From Pleurodeles waltl (taxonomy: Eukaryota > Chordata > Amphibia > Caudata > Salamandridae): 64,000 nt of DNA. The position numbers and the translations under genes were made by a program. The notes beneath the pieces are model-generated. The model was given only the letters and a program-made list of their open reading frames with translations. It was not told the origin of the DNA and ran no database searches. Shown piece by piece: positions 1 to 12,211 of the stretch. Position 1 is the stretch's first letter. Every line of letters starts with the position of its first letter. Where the stretch lies: NCBI RefSeq assembly GCF_031143425.1, contig NC_090448.1, positions 537,062,313-537,126,312 on the forward strand, written 5' to 3'.

Positions 1-1202
1 TTTTGTAATCCATTTTTTTTCCCCCTCCGAAGAATCTTGACTGAACTTCTGAAATGCTGACACTTTCACTTTTTACTTATCCTTTTCCTAACTTAGTGAT
101 TTGCACTCCAAGATAATCTTTTTCCAAATTATTTTTCCCTTTTTATGCTTTTTGTATTTTGCCTACATGTGTTTCTCCCCACACACGTATTTCCATAGGT
201 CGGTTGGTTGTAGGGTTGACCTGTGCCCTGCCAAAGATTATTGACTCACATTGACCAGTGATTGTTAACTCTGAGCAAATTATCATCTTGGTGTCTCAGA
301 TATTCTTATTGATGTTATGCCTTATTCTTCTTGAATGCTTAGTTTTAGTAATATTAGTGTGCCTATATCTCCGATGACTTAGGCAACCCTTGGTGATCAT
401 GTATCTTTATAATTTGGTTTCGAGCACTGTCTACATTACTTTGAGTCTACGTTTGTAATAAATCTTTAACTTTATTTCTGAATGGAGTTTACCTTCCACG
501 TTCTCATTAGTAGGGTTTTGCACTTGTGATGCTTAGGCTTGACGATTGCCGTCAAGTGTGATGTTGTGATGTGTTTTGTGGAGTTGTTGTTCTCGAAGTG
601 TTTGTGGCAATTTTTGCTCAAAAATGTCTGCCGTTGTTGTTGTTGATGGGTCTGTCATGGCCTAAGATCCCAGGATAACGCACAAGTGTAGAAGACACTT
701 GGTTAATTTATTGTTTGCAGTAAAGTACTTGTCATAAGATGTCGTTGACAGTGCCATTAGTTTGTCTTGAGTGATTGTTGATATTTAGGGAATCCTGAGT
801 GCACATGGAGGTTCTATATCAACCGGAGTGAGAATTGCTGGTGAAGTATCACTCGCTGTGTAATTGTGAAAGCTACAGTCGGAAAAGTGTAAGGTCGTAC
901 AGCTTTGAAGTGTTTGAGTTCCTCCTGTAGCGTGCAGACAAGTTGTTGGTTTTTGCTCGTGATACTTTGCTTTAGATGCGAGTGGGCGATTGTGTGAGAG
1001 ACAATTGCAGATGTTTAACAAAGTAAGTGTGACGTCATATTGTGCCGCACCAGTATAGGTCAGTTAGTGTGAAGCCACACTGGTATTGGTGGGCACTGCC
1101 ACATTGCTATTGGTTGAGATCCACAAGCGCAAAGGATTGTGGGATTGAAATTACTTCCTGACTCAATCGTAAATTGTGAAATTAATTAAATCTGACCTGA
1201 AA
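1..1202 (+). other. possible ERV 5' LTR and leader
   Basis: Non-coding, T-rich sequence directly upstream of the retroviral gag remnant. A TATA-like stretch lies near 401-410 and an AATAAA polyadenylation signal near 456-461, the order expected for the U3-R part of an LTR. I could not find a clear TG...CA boundary or a convincing primer-binding site. The 9 bases at 806-814 resemble the start of a glutamine-tRNA PBS, but the match then fails. The LTR role is inferred from position only, and the left end would lie before base 1. Confidence 0.35.
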
Positions 1203-3700
1203 ATGAAATTTTTCAAAGCATTAAAAAATGCATTAATAGGAGATGTGTTTATTCCAGTTAGAGATGGTATTGAAACACCACCAGAAGTAACTCCAGGGTA
1301 CATTGTGTCATCCACTAAAGGGTTCCATGCATGTACTTGACTTGAAAATGTTCAAAATTACTGAGAAAGAAGGTGCTTTAGCTTTTCCCCGATATGAAAC
1401 ATTTAATTTGAGAATTGTAGATAATTTGAGACAAATAATATATGAAATGAAGCTGCCTCCAAGACCTGTACAATTTGAAGCCCTCAGTATTTGGGAACTT
1501 GTTGCCAGTGAAAGAATGTCAGCAAAATATGAAAATAGGATGCAGAAAGCAATTAAGACACTTTCAGAAGCTAGATGGGATGCACAGCAGAAAATGTGGA
1601 GAATGTTTCCAGCCATTTCAAAGGAAGGTGATTGGAGTGAAAAACCTAAGACTCAAAAGAAACAAACAGAGAAAACAGGACAGCAGAAGAAGCCAGGACT
1701 AAACAGACAGTAATGTATGACAGTGATTCAGGTGATGAGTTCATAAATCAGTTATTGATGAATTGTTCACCACTGTATCATTCAGTTGAAAAAGGAACGG
1801 GAAGTGAAGCAGTACAGAATGCACTAACAGTTCCCATGACTATATGACTATAGGACCAGTTGTTCCCTCATATGCTTCAGACAATTCTGGAAGTACTGCC
1901 CATTCAATAAATGTTTTGACTGTTCCTAAACACAAGGTACATCTGCTGGGATATCACCAATTGGTATGCAGAGATCAGTATATTCATATAATTCAGAGAT
2001 GGAGAGAACAACTTCTCTTGACCCCTACACAAATTGCTAAACCTAACCAGATGTAAAATCAGGCAGGACCCGTTCTTGATGAGAGATTTCTTCAGGGAAT
2101 CCCACTGTATTCCAAGCTCAGACCAGATCAGATTCCGAATGCACATTGCAGTACACTATAAGATGCACCCCAGATAAATAATATCAGTTTGCAAGTATTT
2201 ACAGCACAGCAATTAACAGATTGGTTAAATAGCTTGAGTTCACAAGGTGCAACATTATTCACAAATGGCAATGCCAGGATAGAAGCGACACCAGAGAGAG
2301 AGACAGATCAGTGAATGTGCCCAGATTGAAATTAGAATTGAATGAATTGATTCTGGGAAAATTGGACATAGCTCAATTGGAAACTTACACAGATGGCAAA
2401 CAGCGGTTCATGTGTAAAGATGTTACTCAATGTGCAGGACAGGCCTAAGAGAGATTAGCTAAATTAGCCGAGAAATATGGTGTAGATTTAGAGAACTCAA
2501 AACCCTTAAAGAGAAGGTACAGATTAGAGTTAAGTTCAAAAGACATAGTTAACATGCGATCACCTGGAATCAAATTGCACATTAAGGAATTGATAACGTA
2601 CATACGGGCATGGGGAGTGTTAGATAAATGGGAAGGTAGATGGATTAAGAAAAGGTATACGAAAAAAGCACAGTCAAATGTGCATCTGGCAAGGGTGATT
2701 CAAGCTGAGGACAATGTGAAAATGATGCCCATGAGAGAAATACCAGGTGGAGGTTATGTTCATGTACCTTGAAGTAGGGGTGATATACTGTAATTTATTA
2801 ATGATGATCTGAGATTGAGACACTAGCCTGTGGAATAGTACAAGCAGTCAGAGAGATTTGTGAAACTGTCAAAATGCCTGTGGGAAGATCTGAATACATT
2901 GTTTGACATTGTATTTCAAACTGATTTATGGAAAACATGTAAAGTGCATGTTTAATGGCCTGAATGTGAACATACGAGAGATCTGATAACAGGTGCACCA
3001 TTGGAAGACGTAGTGAAAAAGTATTACAAGGTAATTAAGTCCCCGAAAGATAAAGTGTCCCCAAAATATATTGATTGGCAGAAAATTAACAGAACAGCCA
3101 AGGAGATGAAAGAATCGATGTATGCTTACTATGAGAGAGTGTTGCAAGCTTTCAAGCAACACAGTGGTACTAAGACTATAGAAGCTAAATGTATGGGTCA
3201 TTTTGTGTTCAGATTTGTACAGATATTGAGACCAGACATAAGCTAAATGATTCAGCAGCACCTGATTCAGCAGCACCTGTTGGCAGAATAAACCGATTGA
3301 TGAGAAACTGTGTTATGGGAAATAATGATAAGATAGAGTTGAAACAGAAAAAGCTGAGAGAAAAAGTCACGATTATGCAATTGAAAGCTGCACAGAAAGC
3401 AAATCAGAATTCGCAGATGATGGTGAACACCAGTGCGATGCAAGGAGCACCACATCAGGTGATGCATGTTGTGTAGTCTAGAGGTAGAAGACGTGGTGGT
3501 AGTTTTTGAAGAAGACTAATCCATGTCATGAGTGTGGAAATTTGGGTCATTGGAGACAGGAATGTCCATATAATAATGTGAACGTTCAAGTGCAGGATGC
3601 TGGAGTTGCTCAGACTCACGGTAATAATCAGGATCCAATTCAAAGAGTTCAAAGATCCTGAATTCAGAATGTATTTGTATCCCCAGGACAACAGATGCAG
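1203..3700 (+). pseudogene. endogenous retrovirus gag remnant
   Basis: Decayed gag gene of an old endogenous retrovirus. A possible start is the ATG at 1203, whose frame closes at an early stop near 1340; the matrix-like region then continues in another frame to 1713. Further pieces lie at 2554-2772 and 3001-3246; the second has the charged helix pattern of the C-terminal part of a retroviral capsid around its major homology region. A single CCHC zinc knuckle (C-X2-C-X4-H-X4-C) is at 3524-3565, after a basic stretch, as in nucleocapsid. Several frameshifts and stops separate the pieces, so no Gag can be made. Gag normally forms the virion core. The order matrix, capsid, zinc knuckle, protease is visible directly. 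A gamma/epsilon-like affinity is only an impression from the single knuckle and the capsid pattern. Confidence 0.7.
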
Positions 3701-3715
3701 GTACCATAAGCCCCA

Positions 3716-4033
3716 ATGGCACAGCAGCAGGAGCTTGTTCTTCAGCAAAACATGAATCAGATGGTGAATGCAAATGTGAATCAGATAGCACCACAATTTC
3801 CCTTAATTGATCTGAGTGATGAGGAATTCAGAGAAACCTTTTTCTGTGATAGTTCTGATGATGAGGTTCACATGCTAGGTGCATCCTTAGAGTTAGATCA
3901 ATGTGGTCCCTGTGTAAATGCAAACATTTTGGGCCAAAATGTGTCCTTTTTAGTTGACACTGGAGAATCACATTCTGTGTCCACATTGGTCATGGTGTTT
4001 AAATTATTTGGGGTGATATTGAAATCCTGTTGA
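3716..4033 (+). pseudogene. retroviral aspartic protease fragment
   Basis: An open stretch in the same frame as the gag zinc knuckle, but separated from it by in-frame stops (for example near 3659). It contains the active-site triad D-T-G at 3956-3964, preceded by a hydrophobic beta strand, the typical context of a retropepsin that cleaves Gag and Pol. A Gln/Asn-rich linker and an acidic stretch precede the domain. The C-terminal half of the enzyme is lost after about 4033, and no reverse transcriptase or integrase follows. The element is therefore truncated after the first part of pro. Identification rests on the DTG motif plus its position behind gag. Confidence 0.65.
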
Positions 4034-4475
4034 TGGTTCACCACACTACTTACTGGGTCCAAAGATTCATCCACCTCAAAGAGCATCAATTCCTGCGAAG
4101 GATGAAAATGCTACAGCAACTACATATGCATTTCTTTAACTCTTCCTTCTGCTTCATTAATCATACTACACAGTATAAGATTTATCACAAAGGGACTGAA
4201 AAGTCTGTCTGATGAACTCATTGTATGTTTAACTTAAATTACAAAATAAACAGCATTTTTAAAACCTCAAGCTGGAAAAACTACGTCTAGCACTCTACTT
4301 TAAAAAACCTGCAGTTACAACAGAAGCACAGTAGATGTTGTTTATAAGGGGGAGCTCAAGGAATGGTGTGTCAGGCCGTACAATGAGTGTCAATGGTGTA
4401 AGCAGTGTGCTTGACCAAACCCCCGCTTTGCATTACGTTGCCTACAGATAGACCTCCTTTGCCCTCTTACACAGA
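4034..4475. other. unassigned sequence between ERV remnant and L2
   Basis: No recognisable coding sequence. It may include degraded ERV sequence or the flank into which the L2 LINE inserted. A short perfect inverted repeat (ATTGAGT/ACTCAAT) lies just before the LINE at about 4476-4491. I could not match any target-site duplication to the far end of the LINE. Confidence 0.3.
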
Positions 4476-5790
4476 TTGAGTAAACTCAATCTGTCAGGAG
4501 CCAGAGGCGTGCCAGAGGCAAGCCCGTCTGCACCTGTCTGCGCCTGGACCGCGCCCAGCGCCGGTCCCCCTGGTCCTCTCAACCCTAACCCCCCCAGACA
4601 ACACTACTCAGCCACCACACTACATGCCCTCAACCCAGGTCTACACCCCACCTGCGCCCATGCCAACCCCAAGCACACACATGGAACCTTTACATGCTAT
4701 GCTTACCGGTTCTCCAGCACCCCCACAAACACCATAAACACCCACACGCCCCATGCCAACCCCAACACGCCCCACAACAACGCTAGCACGCTCTACAAAA
4801 ACAACAATACCCCAACGCACAACAACACTCACAGCCCCCACAGCAACACCATCATGCATCACAACAACAACACCAAAAACACCCACACGCCCCACGCCAA
4901 CCCCAACAAGCCCCACAATAATTCTAGCACACTCTACAACAACACTACCACAACCCACATCAACACCAACACCCCCCTCAACAACACCATCACGCAACAC
5001 AAAAACAACAGTCCCTGCAATCACCTTAACTGCATACTCCTAAACACCCGCTCCATACACAGACATGCCATCGAGCTCTGGGACCTTATCACGTCACACT
5101 CTCCGGACATTGCCTTTCACACAGAAACTTGGATGAATCCCTCATCTGAGCCCGACATAGCCATATCCATCCCAGAAGGCTAAAAAATCCATCGTACAGA
5201 TCGTCTAAACAAACCAGGAGGTGGCATCGCCATTGAACATAAACACACCATAAAGATCACCACCAACACACTCAACACCCTAGACAGCGCAGAACACCTG
5301 CACTTCCTAATTCACATAAACACCAACATCACCCTCAGAGGAACCCTCATTTACAGACCACCAGGACCTCGCCCCCCTTCTATGACGCCATCGCTGACAC
5401 CATCAGCCCCCACGTCCTCACTTCCACAGACTACATCCTCCTTGGTGACATCAACTTTCACCTGGAGAACCACCACAATTCCACATCCCTACTAGACAAC
5501 CTCACAAACCTAGGACTCAAACAACTAGTCACATCACCCACCCACTCTGCAGGACACACGCTAGATACGATTTTCACCTCCAGCAACCACATAACCTACA
5601 CACACACCACTGAACTCCACTGGACCGACCATCACTGCGTCCAATTTTCCTTCTCGAAACCCCCCACACACCACCACCAACACACCACACCCTACCGCAT
5701 GTGGGACAAGATCCCCGCAGAACACCTGAACGCCCAGCTCACACAAAACGCCACCCCCAACACCAACGACCCCCAACATGACTGCCCTTA
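4476..5790 (+). pseudogene. L2 ORF2, N-terminal extension and endonuclease
   Basis: The 5' part of the L2 polyprotein. After a low-complexity Asn/Thr/His/Pro-rich extension comes an exonuclease-endonuclease-phosphatase domain, which nicks target DNA for target-primed reverse transcription. Visible motifs are NTRS near 5043, the metal-binding Glu in TETW near 5123, YRPPG near 5352, GDINFH near 5443 and TDHH near 5627. A stop after the GLU-GLY end at 5183 and a one-base shift near 5375 break the frame. The order and spacing of motifs fit the family. Confidence 0.8.
4741..5022 (+). repeat. two in-frame 141-bp tandem units in L2 ORF2
   Basis: Two adjacent copies of a 141-bp unit start at 4741 and 4882, each beginning CCCACACGCCCCA. 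The period is 47 codons, so the duplication keeps the reading frame and lengthens the Asn/Thr/His/Pro-rich linker before the endonuclease. The copies have diverged by substitutions only, with little indel noise. Confidence 0.8.
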
Positions 5791-7816
5791 ACCTCACACA
5801 ATGGATTATAACATGCACAGACTCACTCACCCCTCTTAGAAGAAACATCACCACCTGCAACATCAAGAACGCCCCATTGGTCGCCACTGAACTCCAAGCC
5901 TCCAAGCGTGAATGTCGCAAAACAGAAAAAGCTTGGCACCAGGAACCCTCTATGACCAACTTCTCTACCCTCAAAATCACTATACGCAAACATCACAAAC
6001 TCATAAGTACCACCAAAAGGGCCTACTACAAGGAACGCATAGACAGTAACTCACATAACAGCAAGGAACTCTTTACCATTATCAAAGAGCTCACCAAACC
6101 CAAATCCTGCAACATCGACCCCACTCACACACAGAACCTCTGCAACTCCCTCTCCAACCACTTCCATCTCATAATCTTAGACATACACAACAGCTTCACA
6201 CCACCAGCACCCACCACCTCCGACACGACCAACAACAACACACCCTCCCTCCTCAACCTTCTACACACCTGGGCCCCCACCAACGATGAAGAAACCGAAG
6301 TAACAATGAATTCCATCCACTCAGGCTCCCCCTCGGACCGCTGCCCCCACCACATCTTCAACAAAGCCAGCTCAACCATCGCTCCCAAGCTTCACGTCAT
6401 AATCAACAGCTCCTTCAACGACGCCACCTTCCCAGACTCCTGGAAGCACGCAGAAGTAACTGCACTCCTGAAAAAAGCCAAAGCAAACCCTGATGACCTC
6501 ACGAACTACTGCCCAATCTCTCTTCTCCCCTTCCCCGTCAAGGTCGCTGAGAAGTTAGTGAACGCCGCCTGTCTCACTTCCTAGAGGAAAACAACTCACT
6601 CAACGCCTCCCAGTCTGGATTCTGCAAGAACCACAGCACTGAGACCGCCCTCATCGCCTGTACTGACAACTTCAGAACCAGAGTAGACAAAGGCGAGACC
6701 GTCACACTCATCTTCCTTGACCTCTCCACAGCCTTCGACACTTTCTGCCACCAAATACTCCGTACACGCCTCTACAACGCAGGAATCTGACACAAGGCCC
6801 TGGACTGGCTCGCCTCCTTCCTCGCTGAAAGGACCCAGAAAGTCCGCCTCCCTCCCTTCCAATCCCCAGCAACCAAGATCATCTGCGGAGTTCCCCAAGG
6901 ATACTCCCTCAGCCCCACCCTCTTCAACATTTACATGGCCCGCTTGCCAACATCCTCCGCCCACACAGAATCACCATCATATCCTACGCAGACGACACCC
7001 AGCTCATCATCTCCCTCACCAGGAAGCCCACCACCGCCAAAACAAACCAACCATGCCGGACTCCTAGACACCGCCAAATGGATGACAGCAAGCCACCTCA
7101 AACTAAACTCCAACAAAACCAAAATCATCATCTTCGGCCCCAACAAAACAATATGGGACGACTCCTGGTGGCCCACCACCCTAGGACCACCGCCAACACC
7201 CGCCACCCACGCACTCATCTTTGGCATCATCTTAGATTCTTCTCTCTCCATGACCCTGCAAATCAACTCAATCACCTCGTCCTGCTTCAACACCCTCCGC
7301 ATGCTGCGAAAAACCTTCAAATGGATACCCATAGAAATCAGAAAGACCATCACCCATGCACTCATCAGCAGCAGGCTAGACTACGGAAACACCCTCTATG
7401 CTGGCACCACAGTCAAGCTTCAGCAGAAACTCCAGAGGATCCAAAACACAGCCATACGCCTCATCCTGAACCTCCCACACCATGAACACATCTCCGCCCA
7501 CCTCAGATCTCTCCACTGGCTTCCTATCAACAACAGGGTCATCTTCAAAGTCCTCATCCACGCACACAAATCCCTCCACAACACTGGACCAGCCTACCTC
7601 AACGAAAGAGTGAACTTCCACATTCCCACCCGCCACCTCCGCTCCGCCGGCCTCACCCTCGCCACAGTTCCTCACATCCAACGCACAACCTGCAGAGGCA
7701 GGTCCTTCTCCTACCTCGCCCCCAAAACCTGGAACTCCCTCCCCACCAACCTCTGCAAGACCCAGGACCTCCTGTCTTTTAGAAAACACCTCAAGACATG
7801 GCTTTTTGAACAGTAA
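5791..7816 (+). pseudogene. L2 ORF2, reverse transcriptase and C-terminus
   Basis: Reverse transcriptase part of the L2 protein, spread over several frames. Fingers motifs lie at 6430-6560 (PxSWKxAxVxxLxKK, then NYxPISLLP). Motif A is near 6711-6740 (FLDLSTAFD). The GVPQG-type motif is near 6888-6902 and the catalytic YADD is intact at 6985-6996. The C-terminal block at 7080-7816 has an open frame of 293 codons from 6935, including the conserved L2/CR1 region with LDYGN, RxQNxAxR and LHWLPI. Frameshifts near 6580 and 6930, and a TGA near 6788, separate the blocks. Known role: copies the element's RNA at the nicked target. Confidence 0.85.
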
Positions 7817-7920
7817 AACAGCAGCCCACCCTCACCCCCAATCTCCCCCCTCACCCCCTCGCGCCTTGAGTCTCTTACGGGTGAATAGCGGCTCTATAAA
7901 TTTTTTGATTAATTGATTGA

Positions 7921-8674
7921 AAATGGCGAATGGTTGTTGGTTCTATATTCTGCCCATGTGTTCTAGTAAATAATAATAACACAAACGTAGTTAAATAAGC
8001 TGTGTTCATTGCCCAACTTCCCTGAAACACTCTTTAGCAATTGGAGAGGGGGGGTGTTATATGCTCTCTGAGATGTGCACACCAACTTACTGTACTTAAT
8101 TTGCAGAAAGATAGGTGCCGGGGATCCAAAGTTTTATTTAGGAGCCTGCCACGTTTAAAAAAAATGCCATGTTTGGAAAGTACTAAAGCTTCCGAGTCTT
8201 GATTCTTTCTCATTCTTCTCTCTCTCACCATCCTACAGTTTCTGTCTCTTTATCTGCCACGTCTAGGTTCTTTTTAATTGTTGTTTCTACCATTGCCACT
8301 GTTTTACTACCTTTTTAATCAGACTTTATTCTACCTATTTGGACGTGCTCTCTCTTGCTCTGAACAGAACTCAAAGTATGAGAATTAAGTCCCATAAAAT
8401 GAGTGCTGATGTGACCACTTGCAACCACCAACACAAAACACAGCATCTAGCATACTTTACCACGTTTTAGCATTTTCCTCCAAGACGTTCCTGTTCAGCA
8501 TGACAGGCAGAACTCCAAAGAGTTCCCGAACTCAAGGCTATGTTATACTGAAACTTCTATTCACAAATTTTGCTGAAATGCCCATTCATTCGTAAATCAG
8601 GGCTGGACAGACTGCACAAATGTTGTTCGCATATCACGTTAGGGCCATCTGTCCTTTCCTCCAGTGTTTGCTAC
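7921..8674. other. unassigned spacer between L2 and LTR copy A
   Basis: No supported gene or repeat. One short antisense open frame (8034-8231) has no recognisable motif. The last five bases before the LTR (8675-8679) are its target-site duplication. Confidence 0.4.
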
Positions 8675-11172
8675 TTATGTGTGAGAAAACAGGGCTGATT
8701 GCAGAGGCCCCATAACTTTTTGCCCCCATTTTCCTCTTTTTGCTGGTGTTTTCCTGACTTTGATGGTGCCCTGGGTACTGCTAACCAGTCCCAGGGCCTG
8801 TGCTCTGTGTAAAATGGATATGCAAATTAGGCTAATTATAATTGGCTAAGTTAACCTACCTATAAGTCCCTAGTATATGGTAGGGCATGTAGGTTTAGGG
8901 ACCACAGCATAGGTGGTGCACACCTAGGTGCATTGCTGAGGTGCCCAGTGTCATTTTAAAAGCAAGCCTGCCTTGCTGGCTGCTTTTAAATTAAAGTTAT
9001 ATGCAAATTCGACTTTGGAATTAAAGGTACTTCCAAAGTCTTAAACTACCTTATTTTTACATATAAGTCACCCCTAAGGTGTGCCCTATGTGCCCCTAGG
9101 GCTGGGTGCCATGTAACTATAAGCAGGGACTTTATAAAAATAGATTTATAAGCCCTGGTGAGGTAAAAACAGCCAAATTCGTTTTTCCCTCATTGAAGTA
9201 AATGGCCTTCATAGGCTAGAATGGGCAGACTTTATTTTAAATTTTAAAGTCTCCTTAAATGTTGCATACCAAGAATTTGGTATCAAATTAATTGTTGTAA
9301 TAAATCCTACAACTTCCAGTTGTTGGATTTAATATAACTAGTTCAGGTAAAAAGTTTAGACTTTACCTAAAAAGTTGCCAATTTCAGCTCTGCATTGTTT
9401 TTGCTGCTGTGCTCTGATTGGCCAGCCTGCAGCAGCTTCTGCCAGGCTGCCTTGATGAGGTGTGAAGTGGCCAGGCTTCACACAAAGGAATGTGCTTGGG
9501 GGAGAGAATCTCCCCTCAGCAGATGGTGAGGCAGGAAGGGGGAGGGCTGCCAAACTGGTCTTCAAAGGCAGAGAAGGACATTTGCAGCACCCAGCAACAC
9601 CCCCACATCCTGCAACCCCAGACAGCTAGGTGCCCCCTTGATTAGATTAGGAGAGGGCAGGAGAGGGGTGTGTTTATGATTTTTAGCCACACCAGTGGGT
9701 GGGCTCAGCCAGATGTAACCTCCAAAAATCAGATTCATCCATGTTGGATTTTTAGAGACTGTTGCCTTCTGGGATGGATTTTTGCCACACTTCCCAGGAA
9801 GTGGTCATCACAGGGGGACGACCCTGTCCCTGATTGGAGAACCAGGGCCCCCCTGCTTTTCACCCAGGAGCAAGGATAAAACTGGCAGACCTGCACCCAC
9901 ACCTCAGATCCCCACCAAATTTCAAGAAGAAGGAACTAAAGGAGAAGAAGGACTGCCCTGCTGGACCCTGGCCTGCACCTGGAACCTGCACTCAGAAGGA
10001 CTGCACCAGCTGCACACTTGGGCTTCACCACAAGAAGGACTTTGCCTGGCTTCAACTGGTTCAAGGAGGGACTCCCTGTTTGCTACAGGTGAAAAATTGC
10101 TAACCAGAGTCCCCTGCACCAACTCCTGAAGAAAGCGACCAGCTGACCACTGTCCAGTGGCCAAAAAGGAGTTTGCGCCAGGTGCATTCTGGGAGTTGAA
10201 GTCCGCACCCCCCAAGGACCATCACAGAACTTCTGGACCCTTGGGGTGAGCTGTGGACCCCAAAAGAACCTTAAAAGAACATCTGGGTGAAGCCCCAGAA
10301 GTTTGGAGAAGATTTGACAAATTTTGTAAAAAAAGCTCCAGAGAGGGACCGACCCGCCGCGGAAATTCTAGCCGGCTTGCCTCAACCGCGACCCGGCCTG
10401 ATTTGGTGGTTCGTCCCGGTAAAGAAAAATCTCAGAAAAAGAGACTAAGTCTGAAGGTAAAAAGTTGACCGGGACCTCCCAGCCATCGTAGCCAAGAAGG
10501 GCTCCATGGACGTCGGATCAAGATCCAGGTTTACCCCGGTCGAAGGATTTTCACCTCGAAAAAACGACTAAGTCCGAAGGTAAAAATCTCCACAGAGGAA
10601 TCCAGCATCGCGTATCCGGACAAGGGCTCCAGGAGGTCGGATTCGACTGGCAGGTTCGTCCCGCTGAAGAAAATCTTCAAAATAAAGACTAAGTCAGAAG
10701 GTAACTTTTTAACCGAGGCCTCCCGCGACCTGTAGCCGAGCAGGGCTCCATCGCGGTCGGCCTGAAAGTTTGACTTTGCCCCGGTCGAGGTGCAACCAGA
10801 TGACCCGATTGGCGCTTTTTGTTTCTAAGCGCTAGAAAAGTAATAATTCTTTAAAAATTCATATCTCCGGTTCCCCTGAACCGATTTTAATCGCTTTTGT
10901 GTCATTTTAAAGATAAAAATATAAACTATTTTTATAAATTGGTTTTGGATTTTTAAACTGTTTCCTGTGTTTTATTTAATTACTGTTTTGTGATATTTGA
11001 ATGCTTTACACTTTGTCTCCTAAGTTAAGCCTTGACGCTCGTTGCCAAGCTACCAAGGGTTGAGCTGGGATTAATTTACTGAGACCTAACTGTACCTAGG
11101 TGGAGGTTAGTGGCTTGTTGCTAGGTGTAGGTACCTACCTGCCCTACCAATAACTCATTTTCCAACATTATG
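8675..11172 (+). mobile_element. solo LTR copy A with 5-bp TSD
   Basis: A 2488-bp solo LTR (8680-11167) begins TGTGAGAAAA and ends TTTTCCAACA, so it has TG...CA termini. It is bracketed by perfect 5-bp duplications TTATG at 8675-8679 and 11168-11172. The 5-bp duplication is the mark of integrase-mediated insertion. No internal region or second LTR is present, which implies LTR-LTR recombination. A TATA-like GGATAAAACT is at 9874-9883. It shares its general layout and its last 150 bases (CTAAGTTAAGCCT, GCCAAGCTACC) with copies B and C but is a separate subfamily. Confidence 0.85.
10340..10800 (+). repeat. about 121-bp tandem array inside LTR copy A
   Basis: The core ACTAAGT-NN-GAAGGTAA recurs at 10444, 10567 and 10688, giving periods of 123 and 121 bp. 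Each unit also carries a GGGCTCCA and a GGTCGG-like segment, and a partial fourth unit follows to about 10800. Units are CpG-rich compared with the LTR flanks. The array lies downstream of the TATA-like box, so probably in the transcribed R/U5 part. Confidence 0.75.
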
Positions 11173-11495
11173 TATAGCTACTGCATAAGGTGTTGCCAAC
11201 TACTGCTTTAGACTGTTGTTCTACTGTTGGTTACTGGAGTATCAGTGACAGGGGTTTCCAGGTTACTAGTAAAGACTTTCAGAAGGAAGAAGGGGACAAG
11301 GTGTTTTAGGTAAGAACCCCTAGTTATCACCTGTGTCCATCATGATGTGTAGTACACTGAGTTATATTATGCTATATTGGCATTGTTTATCACAGAGCCC
11401 ACAACTGTCCCCGATACGTCAGCTTGGCATTGTTAAAAATTGACAACATTGAATAACCATATTGAGTTCAGACTACCTACTTTTATAAATTTATG
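11173..11495. other. unassigned spacer
   Basis: No gene or defined repeat recognised between LTR copy A and the next MITE. Confidence 0.4.
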
Positions 11496-12211
11496 AGGCC
11501 AGACGTAGGACGCCATTTTTATGGTCACAAACAGCGAAAACCACTGTTTGCAACTACAAAGTGGCCCTGTACAATGTACCATCCCTATTTTGCAAGTCGC
11601 TATCCAGTTACCAACTCGCAAAATAGGGATTGCGATTCACAATTAGGAAGGGGTATCCAGAGGGCATCCCTTAGGGCATCCCTTCCCAATTGCGACTCAC
11701 AGGGGGATTATGATTGTTTTTTGACCGTGAATACAGTCGGAAAGCAATCACAGTTATCACCAATTTCAAACTGATGTTAACCCATTCGCAAACGGGAAGA
11801 GGTCCCCACAAGAACTTTAGCAAAATACATTTTTCAGAGCAGGCACTGGTCCCAAGGTCCACTGCCTACTCGGAAAAAATTTAAAAAACTTTTCATTTTC
11901 ATTTTTGAAATAAATCCTGTTTTCCTTTAAGGAAAACGGGCTGCATTTTTTAAAAATAGAACTGCTTTATTTAAAAAGCAGTAACAGACATTGTGGTCTT
12001 CTGTCTCCAGCAGGCCACTATTGCTGTGAGTGCGTCCATTCCCAAATGGGTCGCAATTTCCGACTTGCCTCATGAATATTAATGAGGCAGGTCCCTTGCA
12101 ACCCACTTGGGAATGGCAAACTGTGTGGTTAACATTTGTGACTTGCAATTAGCGATTTGCAAACAGATTGAAAATTGCAAGTCACAAAACAAAAGGTCGT
12201 ATAACTCGCCC
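11496..12211 (-). mobile_element. Harbinger-type MITE, reverse orientation
   Basis: Non-coding element of about 716 bp. Its ends are degraded versions of the GGGCCAGATGTA-type terminal repeat (AGGCCAGACGTA at the left, reverse complement GGGCGAGTTATA at the right). The interior shares blocks with the copies at 46918-47584 and 55124-55828: GGAAGAGGTCCCC, the CCTGTTTTCCTTTAAGGAAAA block and CATGAATATTAATGAGGCA. Relative to the 46.9-kb copy it is inverted. A further internal inverted repeat lies around 11600-11700. Flanks ATG/ATA give no clean duplication, so exact ends are approximate. Confidence 0.7.

Larger units (their letters stand above)
4476..7920 (+). mobile_element. L2-type LINE, nearly full ORF2 and 3' tail
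   Basis: Non-LTR retrotransposon of the L2/CR1 group. In order it has an Asn/Thr/His/Pro-rich N-terminal extension, an AP-type endonuclease, a reverse transcriptase, a conserved C-terminal region and a short 3' UTR. The 3' end carries the short terminal repeat of TGATTAAT/ATTGATTG type (7903-7920) instead of poly(A), which is typical of L2 elements. Base composition is strikingly C/A-rich on the coding strand compared with both flanks. No ORF1 was recognised. Multiple stops and frameshifts make it inactive. No flanking duplication was found. Confidence 0.85.

Noticed and set aside
806..823. Possible glutamine-tRNA primer-binding site
   Set aside because: Only the first nine bases resemble a PBS; the next bases do not fit, and no LTR end is evident before it.
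4641..5024. Antisense Val/Gly-rich open frame
   Set aside because: Shadow of the Asn/Thr/Pro-rich linker of the L2 protein.
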